Assembly: GCF_014873485.1 (NCBI RefSeq)
Contig: NZ_JADBDT010000001.1
Coordinates: 3,466,501-3,530,500 of the forward strand
DNA from: Sphingopyxis sp. OAS728
GTDB lineage: Bacteria; Pseudomonadota; Alphaproteobacteria; Sphingomonadales; Sphingomonadaceae
Length of the DNA: 64,000 nucleotides
Reading direction: 5' to 3'
How positions within the stretch are numbered: position 1 is the first letter of the stretch; each line of letters begins with the position of its first letter. Made by a program: the position numbers and the translations under genes. Below the pieces are notes generated by a model that saw only the letters and a program-made list of their open reading frames with translations, was not told the DNA's origin and did not search any database. Positions 25,861-34,111 of the stretch are shown here, one piece after another.

Positions 25861-26817
25861 ATGGCGGGGCCGGTTTCCAAAGGACGACGGTTGATCAAAT
25901 TCCTGTTCGTGGTGCTTTTGCTCGTGCTGTTGTTCGGCGGCGGCGCCAAGATGATCGTCGCGGGCGGCGCGAAGTCGCTCAACATGGCCGACCGACTGCT
26001 CGGGCAAGGCGATGGCGCGCGGCTGCTGCTCGCCGACCAGCCCTATGGCCGCGGGCCGCGCCAGTCGCTCGATATCTGGGTGCCCGAAAACGCCAAGGCG
26101 GACGACCGGCTGCCCGTGATCGTCTTCTTCTATGGCGGCGGCTGGGACAGCGGCGAACGCGACAGCTACGGCTTTGCCGGGCGCGCGCTGGCGCGGCAGG
26201 GCTTTGTCGTTGCGATCCCCGATTATCGGCTCGTGCCCAAGGCGCACTGGCCGGACTTTATCGAGGATAGCGCGGCAGCGGTTGCGTGGACGCATGAGCA
26301 TATCGCCAAACTCGGCGGCGACCCCGACCGGATCGCGCTGATGGGCCATTCGGCGGGCGCCTATAATGCCGCGATGCTCGCGCTCGATCCGCAATGGCTG
26401 CGCGCGGCGAAGAGCGATCCGTCGATCATCCGCGGCGTCGCGGGACTGGCCGGCCCCTATGACTTCCTGCCGCTCGAAAAGGGCGGGCGGGGTGACCGCG
26501 CGATGGGCAAGGTCAAGCCGATCGAAAAGACTCAGCCGATCCATTTCGCGCGCGGCGATGCGCCGCCCCTGTGGCTCGCGACCGGCGACGAGGATGACAC
26601 GGTCCGTCCGCGCAACAGCCAGAACCTCGCCGCCGCGATCGAGAAGGCGGGCGGGCCGGTGACGCTGCGCATCTACCCCGGCATGGGGCACACCGGCATC
26701 GTGATGGCGCTCGCCGCACCGTTCCAGAACAAGGGGCCGGTGTTCGAAGAGGCCACCGACTTTCTGCGCGGCGTGACCGGCCGCCGCATTGCGCCAGCGC
26801 CGGAGGCAGCGCAGTGA
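25861..26817 (+). CDS. Alpha/beta hydrolase (carboxylesterase-like), membrane-anchored
   Basis: A 318-residue alpha/beta hydrolase. An N-terminal hydrophobic stretch (FLFVVLLLVLLFGGGAK) anchors or exports it. The oxyanion YGGGW replaces HGG, the nucleophile elbow is GHSAG, and DEDDTVRP with a GMGHTG His completes the triad; this is the BD-FAE/carboxylesterase subclass. The start is ATG 25861. A TTG at 25891 has a better-placed ribosome-binding site (AAGGACG) and may be the true start. The stop overlaps the GTG start of the next gene. It may act on an acylated lipid or sugar of the neighbouring pathway. Confidence 0.83.
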   Translation: MAGPVSKGRRLIKFLFVVLLLVLLFGGGAKMIVAGGAKSLNMADRLLGQGDGARLLLADQPYGRGPRQSLDIWVPENAKADDRLPVIVFFYGGGWDSGERDSYGFAGRALARQGFVVAIPDYRLVPKAHWPDFIEDSAAAVAWTHEHIAKLGGDPDRIALMGHSAGAYNAAMLALDPQWLRAAKSDPSIIRGVAGLAGPYDFLPLEKGGRGDRAMGKVKPIEKTQPIHFARGDAPPLWLATGDEDDTVRPRNSQNLAAAIEKAGGPVTLRIYPGMGHTGIVMALAAPFQNKGPVFEEATDFLRGVTGRRIAPAPEAAQ

Positions 26818-27608
26818 GCGCGCCGATCCCGGCGATCGTGCTGGCGGGCAGCCGGCCCGGTCCCGACCCTTTGCTTTCGGGAAGCGGCGTCTCGACCAAG
26901 GCGCTGCTGCCAATCGCCGGGCAGGCGATGCTCGTTCATGTCGTGAAGGCGCTCCGGGCTTCGCCCGAAGTCGGCGCGATCACGATTCTTGCGCAGAATA
27001 GCGCCGAACTCGCGGCCGAACCCGGACTTGCGGGCCTCGCCGACCTGCATTTCGTCGATTCGGGGCAGGGGATCAGCAGTTCGCTCGCCGCGGCGCTGCC
27101 GCCGGGCGACGATCCATTGCTCGTCACAACCGCCGACAATGTGCTGCTTCAGCCCACGATGGTCGCCGAATTTTTGCGCGGCGGCGCGGACAGCGACGTC
27201 GCGGTCGCGATGGTCGAGCGCGACATACTGCTCGCGCGCTACCCCGAATCGAAGCGCACCTGGCTCAAATTCCGCGGCGGCTGGTGGTCGGGGGCGAACA
27301 TGTTCCGCCTGCGCGGGCGCCGCGTGCTGCCCCTGCTCGATTTCTGGGGACGCATCGAACGCGACCGCAAGAAGGGGCTGAAGATCGTCGCCGCCTTCGG
27401 CCCTTGGCTGCTCGTCGGCGCGCTGCTCCGCTTCTTCACGATCCAGCAAGGCGTCGCGCGCGCGGGGTTGCGGTTCGGCCTCAAAGCAAAGGTCGTGGCA
27501 ATGTCCGAACCCGAGGCCTGCATCGACGCCGACAAGCCCGCCGACATCGAGTTGATCGAAGCGATATTTGCCGCGCGGCGGCAAGGCGCTATAGAGCAGC
27601 CCCTATGA
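26814..27608 (+). CDS. Nucleotidyltransferase family protein (MobA/NTP-transferase-like)
   Basis: A 264-residue Rossmann-type NTP transferase. The first strand and loop LAGSRPGPDPLLSGSGVSTK replaces the usual LAGGxGTRM-PK, with a longer insertion and a Ser-Thr-Lys in place of Pro-Lys, so the phosphate-binding loop is atypical. The middle carries a DNVLL metal-site-like segment. It would join a nucleotide to a sugar-phosphate or polyol-phosphate. GTG start at 26814, stop overlapping the next gene (ATGA). Its companion downstream is a typical LicC-like enzyme, so the two may act in one pathway. Confidence 0.75.
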   Translation: MSAPIPAIVLAGSRPGPDPLLSGSGVSTKALLPIAGQAMLVHVVKALRASPEVGAITILAQNSAELAAEPGLAGLADLHFVDSGQGISSSLAAALPPGDDPLLVTTADNVLLQPTMVAEFLRGGADSDVAVAMVERDILLARYPESKRTWLKFRGGWWSGANMFRLRGRRVLPLLDFWGRIERDRKKGLKIVAAFGPWLLVGALLRFFTIQQGVARAGLRFGLKAKVVAMSEPEACIDADKPADIELIEAIFAARRQGAIEQPL

Positions 27609-28369
27609 CCATCGACAAAGCCATCATCCTGTCGGCCGGGCAGGGCTCGCGCCTGCTGCCGCTGACCCGCGACATCCCCAAATGCCTGATCGAGTTCAAC
27701 GGCCGCAGCCTCATCAGCTGGCAGGTCGCGGCGCTCGTCGCGAACGGGATCAAGGACATCGTCGTCGTCACGGGCTTTCGCACCGAACGCGTCGAGGACC
27801 ATGCGCTACAGCTTTACCGCGACACCGGCGCGCGCATCCGCACGCTGTTCAATCCCTTCTTTCAGGTTGCCGACAATCTTGGCACCTGCTGGATCGCGCG
27901 CGAGGAGATGGACCGCGATTTCATCATCCTCAACGGCGACACCATCATTTCGGACGAGATCGTCGCAAAGCTGATCGCGGGCGCGAACGAGCCGATCAAC
28001 GTCACCGTCGACGTCAAGGCCGACTATGACGATGACGACATGAAGGTGAACCGCGACGCCGAAGGGCGGCTGCATCACATCGGCAAGCGCCTGCTGCCCC
28101 CCGACACCAATGCCGAGTCGATCGGCATGCTGGCGTTCGTCGGCGATGGCCCGTCGATTTTCCGCAATCAGGTCGACCAGATGATGCGCACCCCCGACGG
28201 GGTCGAGCGCTGGTATCTGCGCGCGATCGACATCATCGCCAAGGGCAATCGCGTCGGCACCGTGTCGATCGAAGGGCTCGAGTGGCAGGAAGTCGACTTC
28301 CCTCAGGACGTCGAAGCCGCCGATGCGCTTACCGCGAAATGGGCCGAAGAAGGCCGCTACGCGAAATAG
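27605..28369 (+). CDS. LicC-like cytidylyltransferase (phosphocholine/polyol-phosphate type)
   Basis: A 254-residue nucleotidyltransferase. The signature ILSAGQGSRLLPLTRDIPKC has GxGxRLxPLTxxxPK (Gly-Ser-Arg with Pro-Lys downstream), followed by NDG-like ILNGDTII with the metal-binding Asp. In Gram-positives LicC-like enzymes make CDP-choline; in other bacteria relatives make CDP-activated polyols or sugars. The CTP specificity is inferred from family and neighbours. Its 3' end overlaps the convergent HIT gene by 13 bases. The neighbouring CDP-alcohol transferase is the obvious consumer of the product. Confidence 0.8.
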   Translation: MTIDKAIILSAGQGSRLLPLTRDIPKCLIEFNGRSLISWQVAALVANGIKDIVVVTGFRTERVEDHALQLYRDTGARIRTLFNPFFQVADNLGTCWIAREEMDRDFIILNGDTIISDEIVAKLIAGANEPINVTVDVKADYDDDDMKVNRDAEGRLHHIGKRLLPPDTNAESIGMLAFVGDGPSIFRNQVDQMMRTPDGVERWYLRAIDIIAKGNRVGTVSIEGLEWQEVDFPQDVEAADALTAKWAEEGRYAK

Positions 28370-28785
28370 GGTTTGAGCCAGCCGGTGAGCGCGGCGACCT
28401 CTGCATCGCCCAGCTTCACCGCCTGCCCGAGGTCGGGCTGCGCGGGCCAACCGGCGTCGGCTACCGTCAGCCCGGCGCCAGAACGTTCGCCGTCGTAGCG
28501 CGGCAGGACGTGGAAATGGACGTGCGGGTCGACCATCATCAGCATCAGATAGTTGATCTTCGCATAGCCAACCGCTTGGCCGAGCGCGCTTTCGATGGCA
28601 GCGGTCGCGACTTTGAGTTCGGCATGCGCTTCGGCGGGCAGGTCGCCGAACGCGGTCGCATCGGATTTCGCTGCCAGCACGAGCGCGCCGAGCGTCGGCT
28701 GCGCGGGACGCAGCAGCACGACCCAATGCTCATATTCGGCGATCAGCGTCGCGGGGTGGCCGAATTTTGCGATGGTTTCGTTCAT
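28357..28785 (-). CDS. HIT-family protein
   Basis: A 142-residue protein with the HIT motif HxHxH (HVHFHVLP, around residues 93-100) after the sequence MMVDP. HIT proteins are nucleotidyl hydrolases or transferases acting on dinucleotides or NMP-sugars, releasing NMP or transferring nucleoside monophosphate. Its start overlaps the end of the CDP-alcohol phosphotransferase by 4 bases. It may cleave a nucleotide intermediate of the same pathway. The final 13 bases overlap the convergent nucleotidyltransferase. Confidence 0.85.
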   Translation of the reverse strand: MNETIAKFGHPATLIAEYEHWVVLLRPAQPTLGALVLAAKSDATAFGDLPAEAHAELKVATAAIESALGQAVGYAKINYLMLMMVDPHVHFHVLPRYDGERSGAGLTVADAGWPAQPDLGQAVKLGDAEVAALTGWLKPYFA

Positions 28786-29840
28786 GCTTCTTCCATCCAG
28801 CTGACGATCGGGCGGCCCGACCGTTTGACGGCATAGGCCTGCACCAGCCGTACCGCATGGACGACGAGCGAGATGGCGGTCCACCATGCGAGCGCGATCA
28901 GCCCGATGTCGGGGCGGCCCGCGAGCGTTGCAAAAAAGAGGATCGCGAAGTTCGGGTTGCGGCGGGCGGTGACGAGACGGAAATCGCTGTCGAATTTCTG
29001 CCAGACATGGATGTCCATGCCGAAGTCCTTGATGAACAGCCCTTCGATCACGCGCTGGAGCACATAGCCTGCAACGACGGCGATCATCACAAGCAGGAAG
29101 GTCTGGTTCGAGAGCGCGAGGCCCCATGTGCCGAGTCCGACGCCCCAGAAATACCACCAGAAGGGCGGATGGACCAAGTCAACGCCATGGTCGGCGACAT
29201 TGCCCCATTTGGACGAAGTGATCGTGCAGCGCGCGAGCTTTCCATCGACGGTGTCGAGCACCATGAAGATGAAGCCCGCGAGCATTCCAGTCCAGTAATG
29301 GCCGTAGGCGAACAAATAGGTCGCGTAGATGCACAGCGCCGCGCCGATCGCGGTGACCATGTTCGGCGTCATGCCGATGCTCGCGGCGCCGCGCGTCAGC
29401 CACAGGGCGAGCTCGGGCCACAGATATTTGGTGAGCGCGTCGGTGACGCCCTTGTAGGCGCCGAAATAGCTCTTCCGTTCGATCTCGCGCCGCGTTTCGG
29501 GAGTCAGCTCCCTGACGAAGGGCTGTTCGAGCTTGCGAAGCTGGCGGTTGTAGAGCTTGCGCCCGTCCGACAGGTCGATGACCGTCGCCGCCATCGGGTC
29601 GCTGCCGATCGGCACCTGTCCGATCACCGGCGCGCCGCCCCAGGCGAAAACCGTGCCCGGCTGCTCGATCACCCAGCGCAGGAGCATCGGGTCGAAGACA
29701 TAGGCGAGATTGAAGACCAGTTCGTGGCCCGGCGCGAGCGGCTTGCCGTCCTTTTCTGCCATGCGGCGGCAGCGCTCGGCGTTGGTCATTCCCCAGATCG
29801 GGGTCGCGTTTTCGCCGAGCAGGCGGATCGGCGCGCTCAT
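28782..29840 (-). CDS. CDP-alcohol phosphatidyltransferase family protein with N-terminal extension
   Basis: A 352-residue membrane enzyme. The CDP-alcohol phosphotransferase motif is complete: Asp199-Gly200-xx-Ala203-Arg204-x8-Gly213-xxx-Asp217-xxx-Asp221, with a preceding Asp196. It transfers a phosphoalcohol group from a CDP carrier, with release of CMP. Six helices span about 140-345. The first 130 residues (GENATPIWGMTNAERCRRMA) are not part of the family core and lack the NTP-transferase signature; they recall fused cytidylyltransferase/di-myo-inositol-phosphate-type proteins. The start and end overlap neighbours by 4 bases. Confidence 0.88.
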   Translation of the reverse strand: MSAPIRLLGENATPIWGMTNAERCRRMAEKDGKPLAPGHELVFNLAYVFDPMLLRWVIEQPGTVFAWGGAPVIGQVPIGSDPMAATVIDLSDGRKLYNRQLRKLEQPFVRELTPETRREIERKSYFGAYKGVTDALTKYLWPELALWLTRGAASIGMTPNMVTAIGAALCIYATYLFAYGHYWTGMLAGFIFMVLDTVDGKLARCTITSSKWGNVADHGVDLVHPPFWWYFWGVGLGTWGLALSNQTFLLVMIAVVAGYVLQRVIEGLFIKDFGMDIHVWQKFDSDFRLVTARRNPNFAILFFATLAGRPDIGLIALAWWTAISLVVHAVRLVQAYAVKRSGRPIVSWMEEA

Positions 29841-30958
29841 CGCTCCGCTCTCGCGAAATCGAGGATGATGTCGGCCTGCCGCACCGAGGCGGGGATCGGG
29901 AACTGGTCGATGGAATCGGTCATGGCGGCTTCCTGAGCATCAACAAAGCCCGGTTGCAAGTCCGCAGCCCGGGCAAGTGCGCCGGGCAGGTCTGCAATGT
30001 CCTCGATCACTTGGCCGAGATGCCAATGCGCAAACGCCGGATCGTCACGCCACGCGCACCGGTCGAGATTCAGAAAGATGCACGGGCGCGGGCGCAACAG
30101 GAATTCGTAAACCTGGCTGGACACATCGCCCAGATACACGTCCGAACTCATTGTATAGCTCATGTCGATCGAATGGTGGCTTCCCATGTCGACCTCAATG
30201 TGTGGCGCTTTGGTCGTGATCGGCGCTGTGCGCTGCGCCAGTTTTGTGTGCGGCGCGATGATGACGTTCCACCCGTCGAGCGCCTCGAGCGCGGCGAGCA
30301 CTTCGGGGCCGTGCGCCGGCCACGACGACAGCGTCGCGTCGAAATGCGGATTGTAGAAGAGCACCGGCCGGTCATTGTCGAAATAGCGCTGCCGCTCGGC
30401 GCATATCTCGAACTTGGCATAGCCGCCCACGACGACATTGTCCGGTTCGGACAGCTTTTGTTCGATCATGCGCCGCCGGTCCTTTTCGCCGGCGACGAGC
30501 GTCAGGTCGATCAGCGCATGCCGCCGGCGATAACCGCCCTCGCGGTCGCCCGCGCCATGCTTGATGACGACGATGCGCGACGAAAAGCCGGGAATACGTT
30601 TCAACCACGCGCTCGAAATTTCGGTGGTGACCAGCACGGGAAATCGACGGATCGCGGAATAGTTGAGCAGCAGGGTCGCGAGCCGCGAAGGTTGGCGGAA
30701 CAGCGAGTCGGGGCCGAAGGGCGGGCGGCGCAGCAGCACCGGTTCGAATCGGCCCTGAAGATCGTAGCTGAGCGCGAGATCGAGGATCTTGCGTGATGGC
30801 GACAGGATCGAAACCCGGACATCGTCTCGCCCGGCCAGCTCGAGCGCCGTCGGCAGCCAGTGATAAAGCTGCTGCGCTTCGGCGATGGCAAGAAAGGCGA
30901 TGGGGGTCGGCAAGGTGGGCTCCGGTAGCGGGCGATTGGCGAAAAGGTTCGGGCGCAT
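29837..30958 (-). CDS. CDP-glycerol glycerophosphotransferase-like (TagF/SpsB type) protein
   Basis: A 373-residue GT-B-type protein. It has KHGAGDREGGYRRR in the N-domain and, in the C-domain, YNPHFDATLSSWP and the signature SDVYLGDVSSQVYEFLLRPRPCIFLN, typical of CDP-glycerol:poly(glycerophosphate) glycerophosphotransferases. It would transfer glycerol- or ribitol-phosphate-like units onto a lipid or sugar acceptor. Such enzymes build teichoic acids in Gram-positives, and occur in some capsular or O-antigen loci. Family recognition is based on motif pattern only. Start and stop are abutted or overlapping with neighbours. Confidence 0.75.
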   Translation of the reverse strand: MRPNLFANRPLPEPTLPTPIAFLAIAEAQQLYHWLPTALELAGRDDVRVSILSPSRKILDLALSYDLQGRFEPVLLRRPPFGPDSLFRQPSRLATLLLNYSAIRRFPVLVTTEISSAWLKRIPGFSSRIVVIKHGAGDREGGYRRRHALIDLTLVAGEKDRRRMIEQKLSEPDNVVVGGYAKFEICAERQRYFDNDRPVLFYNPHFDATLSSWPAHGPEVLAALEALDGWNVIIAPHTKLAQRTAPITTKAPHIEVDMGSHHSIDMSYTMSSDVYLGDVSSQVYEFLLRPRPCIFLNLDRCAWRDDPAFAHWHLGQVIEDIADLPGALARAADLQPGFVDAQEAAMTDSIDQFPIPASVRQADIILDFARAER

Positions 30959-31660
30959 TCAGCCGGGCCCTGTCGCGATCTCGAAATCGAGCGTCTGCCA
31001 GCCTTTCCGCTCGGCAAGACGGGACAGTCTGGGACCGCGTCCGATCAGCCAGAATTCATTCGCCAACGCAAAGGTTGGCGCGTCGCTGGCGTGGTCCGAA
31101 TAGGCGCGGATATGCGCCGCGCCGTCCGCCGCATTGGCATCGAGCCACTCGTTCACGCGCCGCGCCTTTTCAGCCCCATAACAATTCTCGCCATCGAGCT
31201 GCGGCAGCCAGTTTCCGTGGTCATCGCGCCGATGGCGCGTTGCGACAATCGCGTCGAACCCCAGTGCTTCGGCGATCGCGCCCGCGTAGAATTCGGGAGC
31301 CGCGGTCGCCATCAGCAGGCGGTATCCCTCGGTGCGGTCGCGCGCGATGCACGAGGCGGCGCCCGGCGGAACGTCGCGCGGGACTCGCCACGCTGCGAAA
31401 TCTGTGGCGAGCTTCTCGGCGCGTTGGGGAGCAATGCTGGCGCCGAGCATCAGGCGAATGGCGGCAGGCTTGAACCGGTTGCGGCCATAGAGGCGCAGCG
31501 CATAACCGATCATCAACGCCGCAAGCACGGGAAGCAGCAGCAAGCGCCAACGGGCTTCGCTCCACGCCGCCCACAGCAGGAACAGCGTGAAGGTCGGCTT
31601 GCGCAGGACCGTGCGGTCGAGATCGTAGATCGCGACGCGGATTGGAACTGCGCCGCTCAT
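30959..31660 (-). CDS. HAD-family (phosphoserine-phosphatase-like) hydrolase with membrane segments
   Basis: A 233-residue HAD-IB-type protein. Motif I is YDLDRTVL (Asp13, Asp15), motif II Thr119 (LLMATA), motif III Lys165 (GAEKAR) and motif IV SDHASDAP (Asp189, Asp193). Between 20 and 60 it has hydrophobic stretches (FTLFLLWAAWSEARWRLLLLP) suggesting a membrane-associated phosphatase. It would remove phosphate from a small lipid- or polyol-linked substrate. The stop abuts the next gene (30958) without a gap. The start overlaps the flippase stop by 4 bases. ATG 31660 is chosen because it gives the canonical start. Confidence 0.85.
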   Translation of the reverse strand: MSGAVPIRVAIYDLDRTVLRKPTFTLFLLWAAWSEARWRLLLLPVLAALMIGYALRLYGRNRFKPAAIRLMLGASIAPQRAEKLATDFAAWRVPRDVPPGAASCIARDRTEGYRLLMATAAPEFYAGAIAEALGFDAIVATRHRRDDHGNWLPQLDGENCYGAEKARRVNEWLDANAADGAAHIRAYSDHASDAPTFALANEFWLIGRGPRLSRLAERKGWQTLDFEIATGPG

Positions 31661-33201
31661 CGCTCGGTCGATCCTATCAGGCGCAATTTTCGGGCCGTCT
31701 TGCCGAGCGAGGCGCGATCGGCGAGCGGCAGGGCAAAGCGCAGCGCGAGCCAGATCGCGGCCGCGGCGATCAGTCCAAGCAGGGGCAGCGACATGGCATC
31801 GGGTAGCAGGTCGGCGAACACCGCCGCCGTCCCGGCAACGAGCGTGATTGCAACCCCACGCAAGGCCACCGCCGGAAATTGCGTATCGAAAGGATGCAGC
31901 TTCTCGATCATAGCGAGCTGCAACGTCGGGATCGCCGCCATCACGACAAGCCCGATCGCCGTCGCCAGCGTCACTCCGGTCAGCGGATCGAGATGGCCGA
32001 CGATCAGCCAGCCCGAGCCAATCGCGACGGCAACGCCGAAGATGCTTGCGGTGAGTTGCTGGCGGAAAGCCGCGACGACCTGAAGCACCGGCGCCGAAAT
32101 GCCGAGCACGGCTTCGGCGGCGCGCGCGAACAGCAGGATGACGAGCGCGCCCTGTGCGGCTTGTGCGCCATGCCCGAACAGCCCGAGCAGCGATGCGCTG
32201 CCCGCGGCGAGCACTGCCGCCAGCGGCAGCGCGATCGCCGAAATCAGTCGCGTCGCATAGGCGTAAATGTCGGCAACCTGCCGCCGGTCCTCGCGCTCGG
32301 CGCTCGCGGCGAGCGGCGCCATGACATAGGTGAAGGCGATACGCACAAGCTGGACGACGCTCGACAGCTTGCGCGCGATCGTGAAGAGCCCGGCCGCCGC
32401 CGCGCCCGCCGCGCCGGGGAGCAGCATGTTGAGGATCAGCGCGGGTGCATCGCCGAACAGCCGCGTGATGATGTTCGACGGCAGGATCGAAAGCCCTGCC
32501 CAGAAAGTGTTGCGCGTCGTCTCGGTGGCCCAGGGCCCAGCCCACAGATCGGCAAAGCTATAGTGACGCGCGAGCAGGCGCACGCTGAGCGCCGCGGTGA
32601 TTGCGAGCGAGCAGAGATGTGCGAGGAACAGGCCTTTTAGACCCAAGCCGAAGGCAAAAAATACCCCGGCGAACACCAGCCGCAACATCTGTTCCCAGAC
32701 GATCCGCAGCCGGATTTCGGCGCCGAAAACCATGCGTGCGCGGAGCGCCGACGTCGCGATCTCGACGAAAGCCCACAGCGGCAACGCCCAGACGAAGACG
32801 CGGATCGCCGGCGTCACAAGTTCGCGGTCATGATCCGCAACATTGAGCAGCGGGCCGAGATCGGCGGCAAGCACGGCGATGATCGCCGCGACGATGATGC
32901 AGGGTCCGACGCCGAATATCATCGCGGTGCGCAGCGCCGCCGCGGCCTCGGCGTTGCTCGCCGATTGCGGCACGGTGCGCTGCATCGCGCTTGTCATGCC
33001 GAGGTCGAAGATATTTTCGAGCAGGTTCACCGCCGCCCACAGCACGGCATAGAGGCCATAGCCGGCGAGGCCGAACATCAGGACATAGAGCGGCTGGGCG
33101 ACGATCTCGACCACGGCGCCGAGGCGCGCCAGCACGGTCGTGCCGAGCCCGCGCGCGACGCTGCGGCTGGTTACGGCGGGTTGGGCGACGTCTTCGCTCA
33201 T
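31657..33201 (-). CDS. Lipopolysaccharide biosynthesis/oligosaccharide flippase (MATE/MurJ-like) protein
   Basis: A 514-residue polytopic protein with about 12-14 predicted helices: [20 protein letters not shown] then paired segments spaced across the length. Its layout matches the polysaccharide-transport (Wzx/MVF) superfamily that flips lipid-linked sugars across the inner membrane. Charged loops are few and the C-terminal tail is basic ([14 protein letters not shown]). It heads the minus-strand coupled unit flippase-HAD-TagF-like-CDP-alcohol-HIT and is divergent from sdhB. Cargo inferred only from neighbours. Confidence 0.82.
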   Translation of the reverse strand: MSEDVAQPAVTSRSVARGLGTTVLARLGAVVEIVAQPLYVLMFGLAGYGLYAVLWAAVNLLENIFDLGMTSAMQRTVPQSASNAEAAAALRTAMIFGVGPCIIVAAIIAVLAADLGPLLNVADHDRELVTPAIRVFVWALPLWAFVEIATSALRARMVFGAEIRLRIVWEQMLRLVFAGVFFAFGLGLKGLFLAHLCSLAITAALSVRLLARHYSFADLWAGPWATETTRNTFWAGLSILPSNIITRLFGDAPALILNMLLPGAAGAAAAGLFTIARKLSSVVQLVRIAFTYVMAPLAASAEREDRRQVADIYAYATRLISAIALPLAAVLAAGSASLLGLFGHGAQAAQGALVILLFARAAEAVLGISAPVLQVVAAFRQQLTASIFGVAVAIGSGWLIVGHLDPLTGVTLATAIGLVVMAAIPTLQLAMIEKLHPFDTQFPAVALRGVAITLVAGTAAVFADLLPDAMSLPLLGLIAAAAIWLALRFALPLADRASLGKTARKLRLIGSTER

Positions 33202-33328
33202 CGTTGCCGCACCTAGCGACTCGTCCGCCGCGCCGCCAGCCGCTTTCGCGCTTTGGGGCCCTTCACCCTCTTGTCGACTCTGCCTTTCGGGTCTAGGCAG
33301 CGCCCAATTGCATAGGGAACCCCGCGAT

Positions 33329-34111
33329 ATGGCCCAATTCGTCCTGCCCAAGAACAGCCGCCCGCAAAAGACGGGCAAGGTCCACAAGGCCGAGGGCGCG
33401 ACCGCCGTCAAGAAATTCAAAGTCTATCGCTATGACCCCGACAAGGGCCAGAACCCGCATTTCGACACGTTCGAGATCGACACCGAAAAATGCGGTCCGA
33501 TGGTGCTCGACGCGCTCATCAAGATGAAGAGCGAGCAGGATTCGTCGCTGACCTTCCGCCGCTCGTGCCGCGAAGGCATCTGCGGCAGCTGTTCGATGAA
33601 CATGAACGGCAAGAATGGCCTCGCCTGCACGACCGCGATCGAGGATCTGAAGGGCGACATCACGATCACCCCGCTGCCGTCGATGGACGTGATCAAGGAC
33701 CTCGTCCCTGACTTCACCCATTTCTACGCGCAATATGCGTCGATCGAACCGTGGCTGAAGACCAAGACGACGACGCCGAGCGGCAAGGAACGGCTCCAGT
33801 CGCCCGAAGAGCGCGAAAAGCTCGACGGCCTCTATGAGTGCATCCTCTGCGCCTGCTGCTCGACGAGCTGCCCCAGCTATTGGTGGAACAGCGACAAATT
33901 CCTCGGCCCGGCGATCCTGCTTCAGGCCTATCGCTGGCTCGCCGACAGCCGCGACGAGATGACCGGCGAACGGCTCGACGAACTCGAAGATCCGTTCCGC
34001 CTCTATCGCTGCCACACGATCATGAACTGCGCCAACGCCTGCCCGAAGGGTCTGAGCCCCGCACGCGCGATCGCGGAGATCAAGAAGTTGGAAGCCGAGC
34101 GGCACGTCTGA
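33329..34111 (+). CDS. sdhB: Succinate dehydrogenase iron-sulfur subunit
   Basis: A 260-residue protein carrying three Fe-S clusters that pass electrons from FAD to quinone. The [2Fe-2S] site is [21 protein letters not shown], [4Fe-4S] is [13 protein letters not shown] and [3Fe-4S] is [14 protein letters not shown], all intact. The length suits the family with a short N-terminal extension. The preceding genes are a divergent flippase unit, so sdhB is here separated from sdhC, sdhD and sdhA, which must lie outside the window. Its stop overlaps the next ATG by 1 base (TGATG). Confidence 0.96.
   Translation: MAQFVLPKNSRPQKTGKVHKAEGATAVKKFKVYRYDPDKGQNPHFDTFEIDTEKCGPMVLDALIKMKSEQDSSLTFRRSCREGICGSCSMNMNGKNGLACTTAIEDLKGDITITPLPSMDVIKDLVPDFTHFYAQYASIEPWLKTKTTTPSGKERLQSPEEREKLDGLYECILCACCSTSCPSYWWNSDKFLGPAILLQAYRWLADSRDEMTGERLDELEDPFRLYRCHTIMNCANACPKGLSPARAIAEIKKLEAERHV

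Noticed and set aside
25861..25891. Signal peptide as proof of the ATG start at 25861
   Set aside because: The TTG at 25891 with a better ribosome-binding site would equally place the hydrophobic segment at the N-terminus, so the start is left open.
30741..30760. GGTTCGAAT-like segment suggestive of a tRNA T-loop
   Set aside because: It lies inside the CDP-glycerol-transferase-like coding region, with no matching acceptor stem or anticodon arm nearby. No tRNA was found anywhere in the window.
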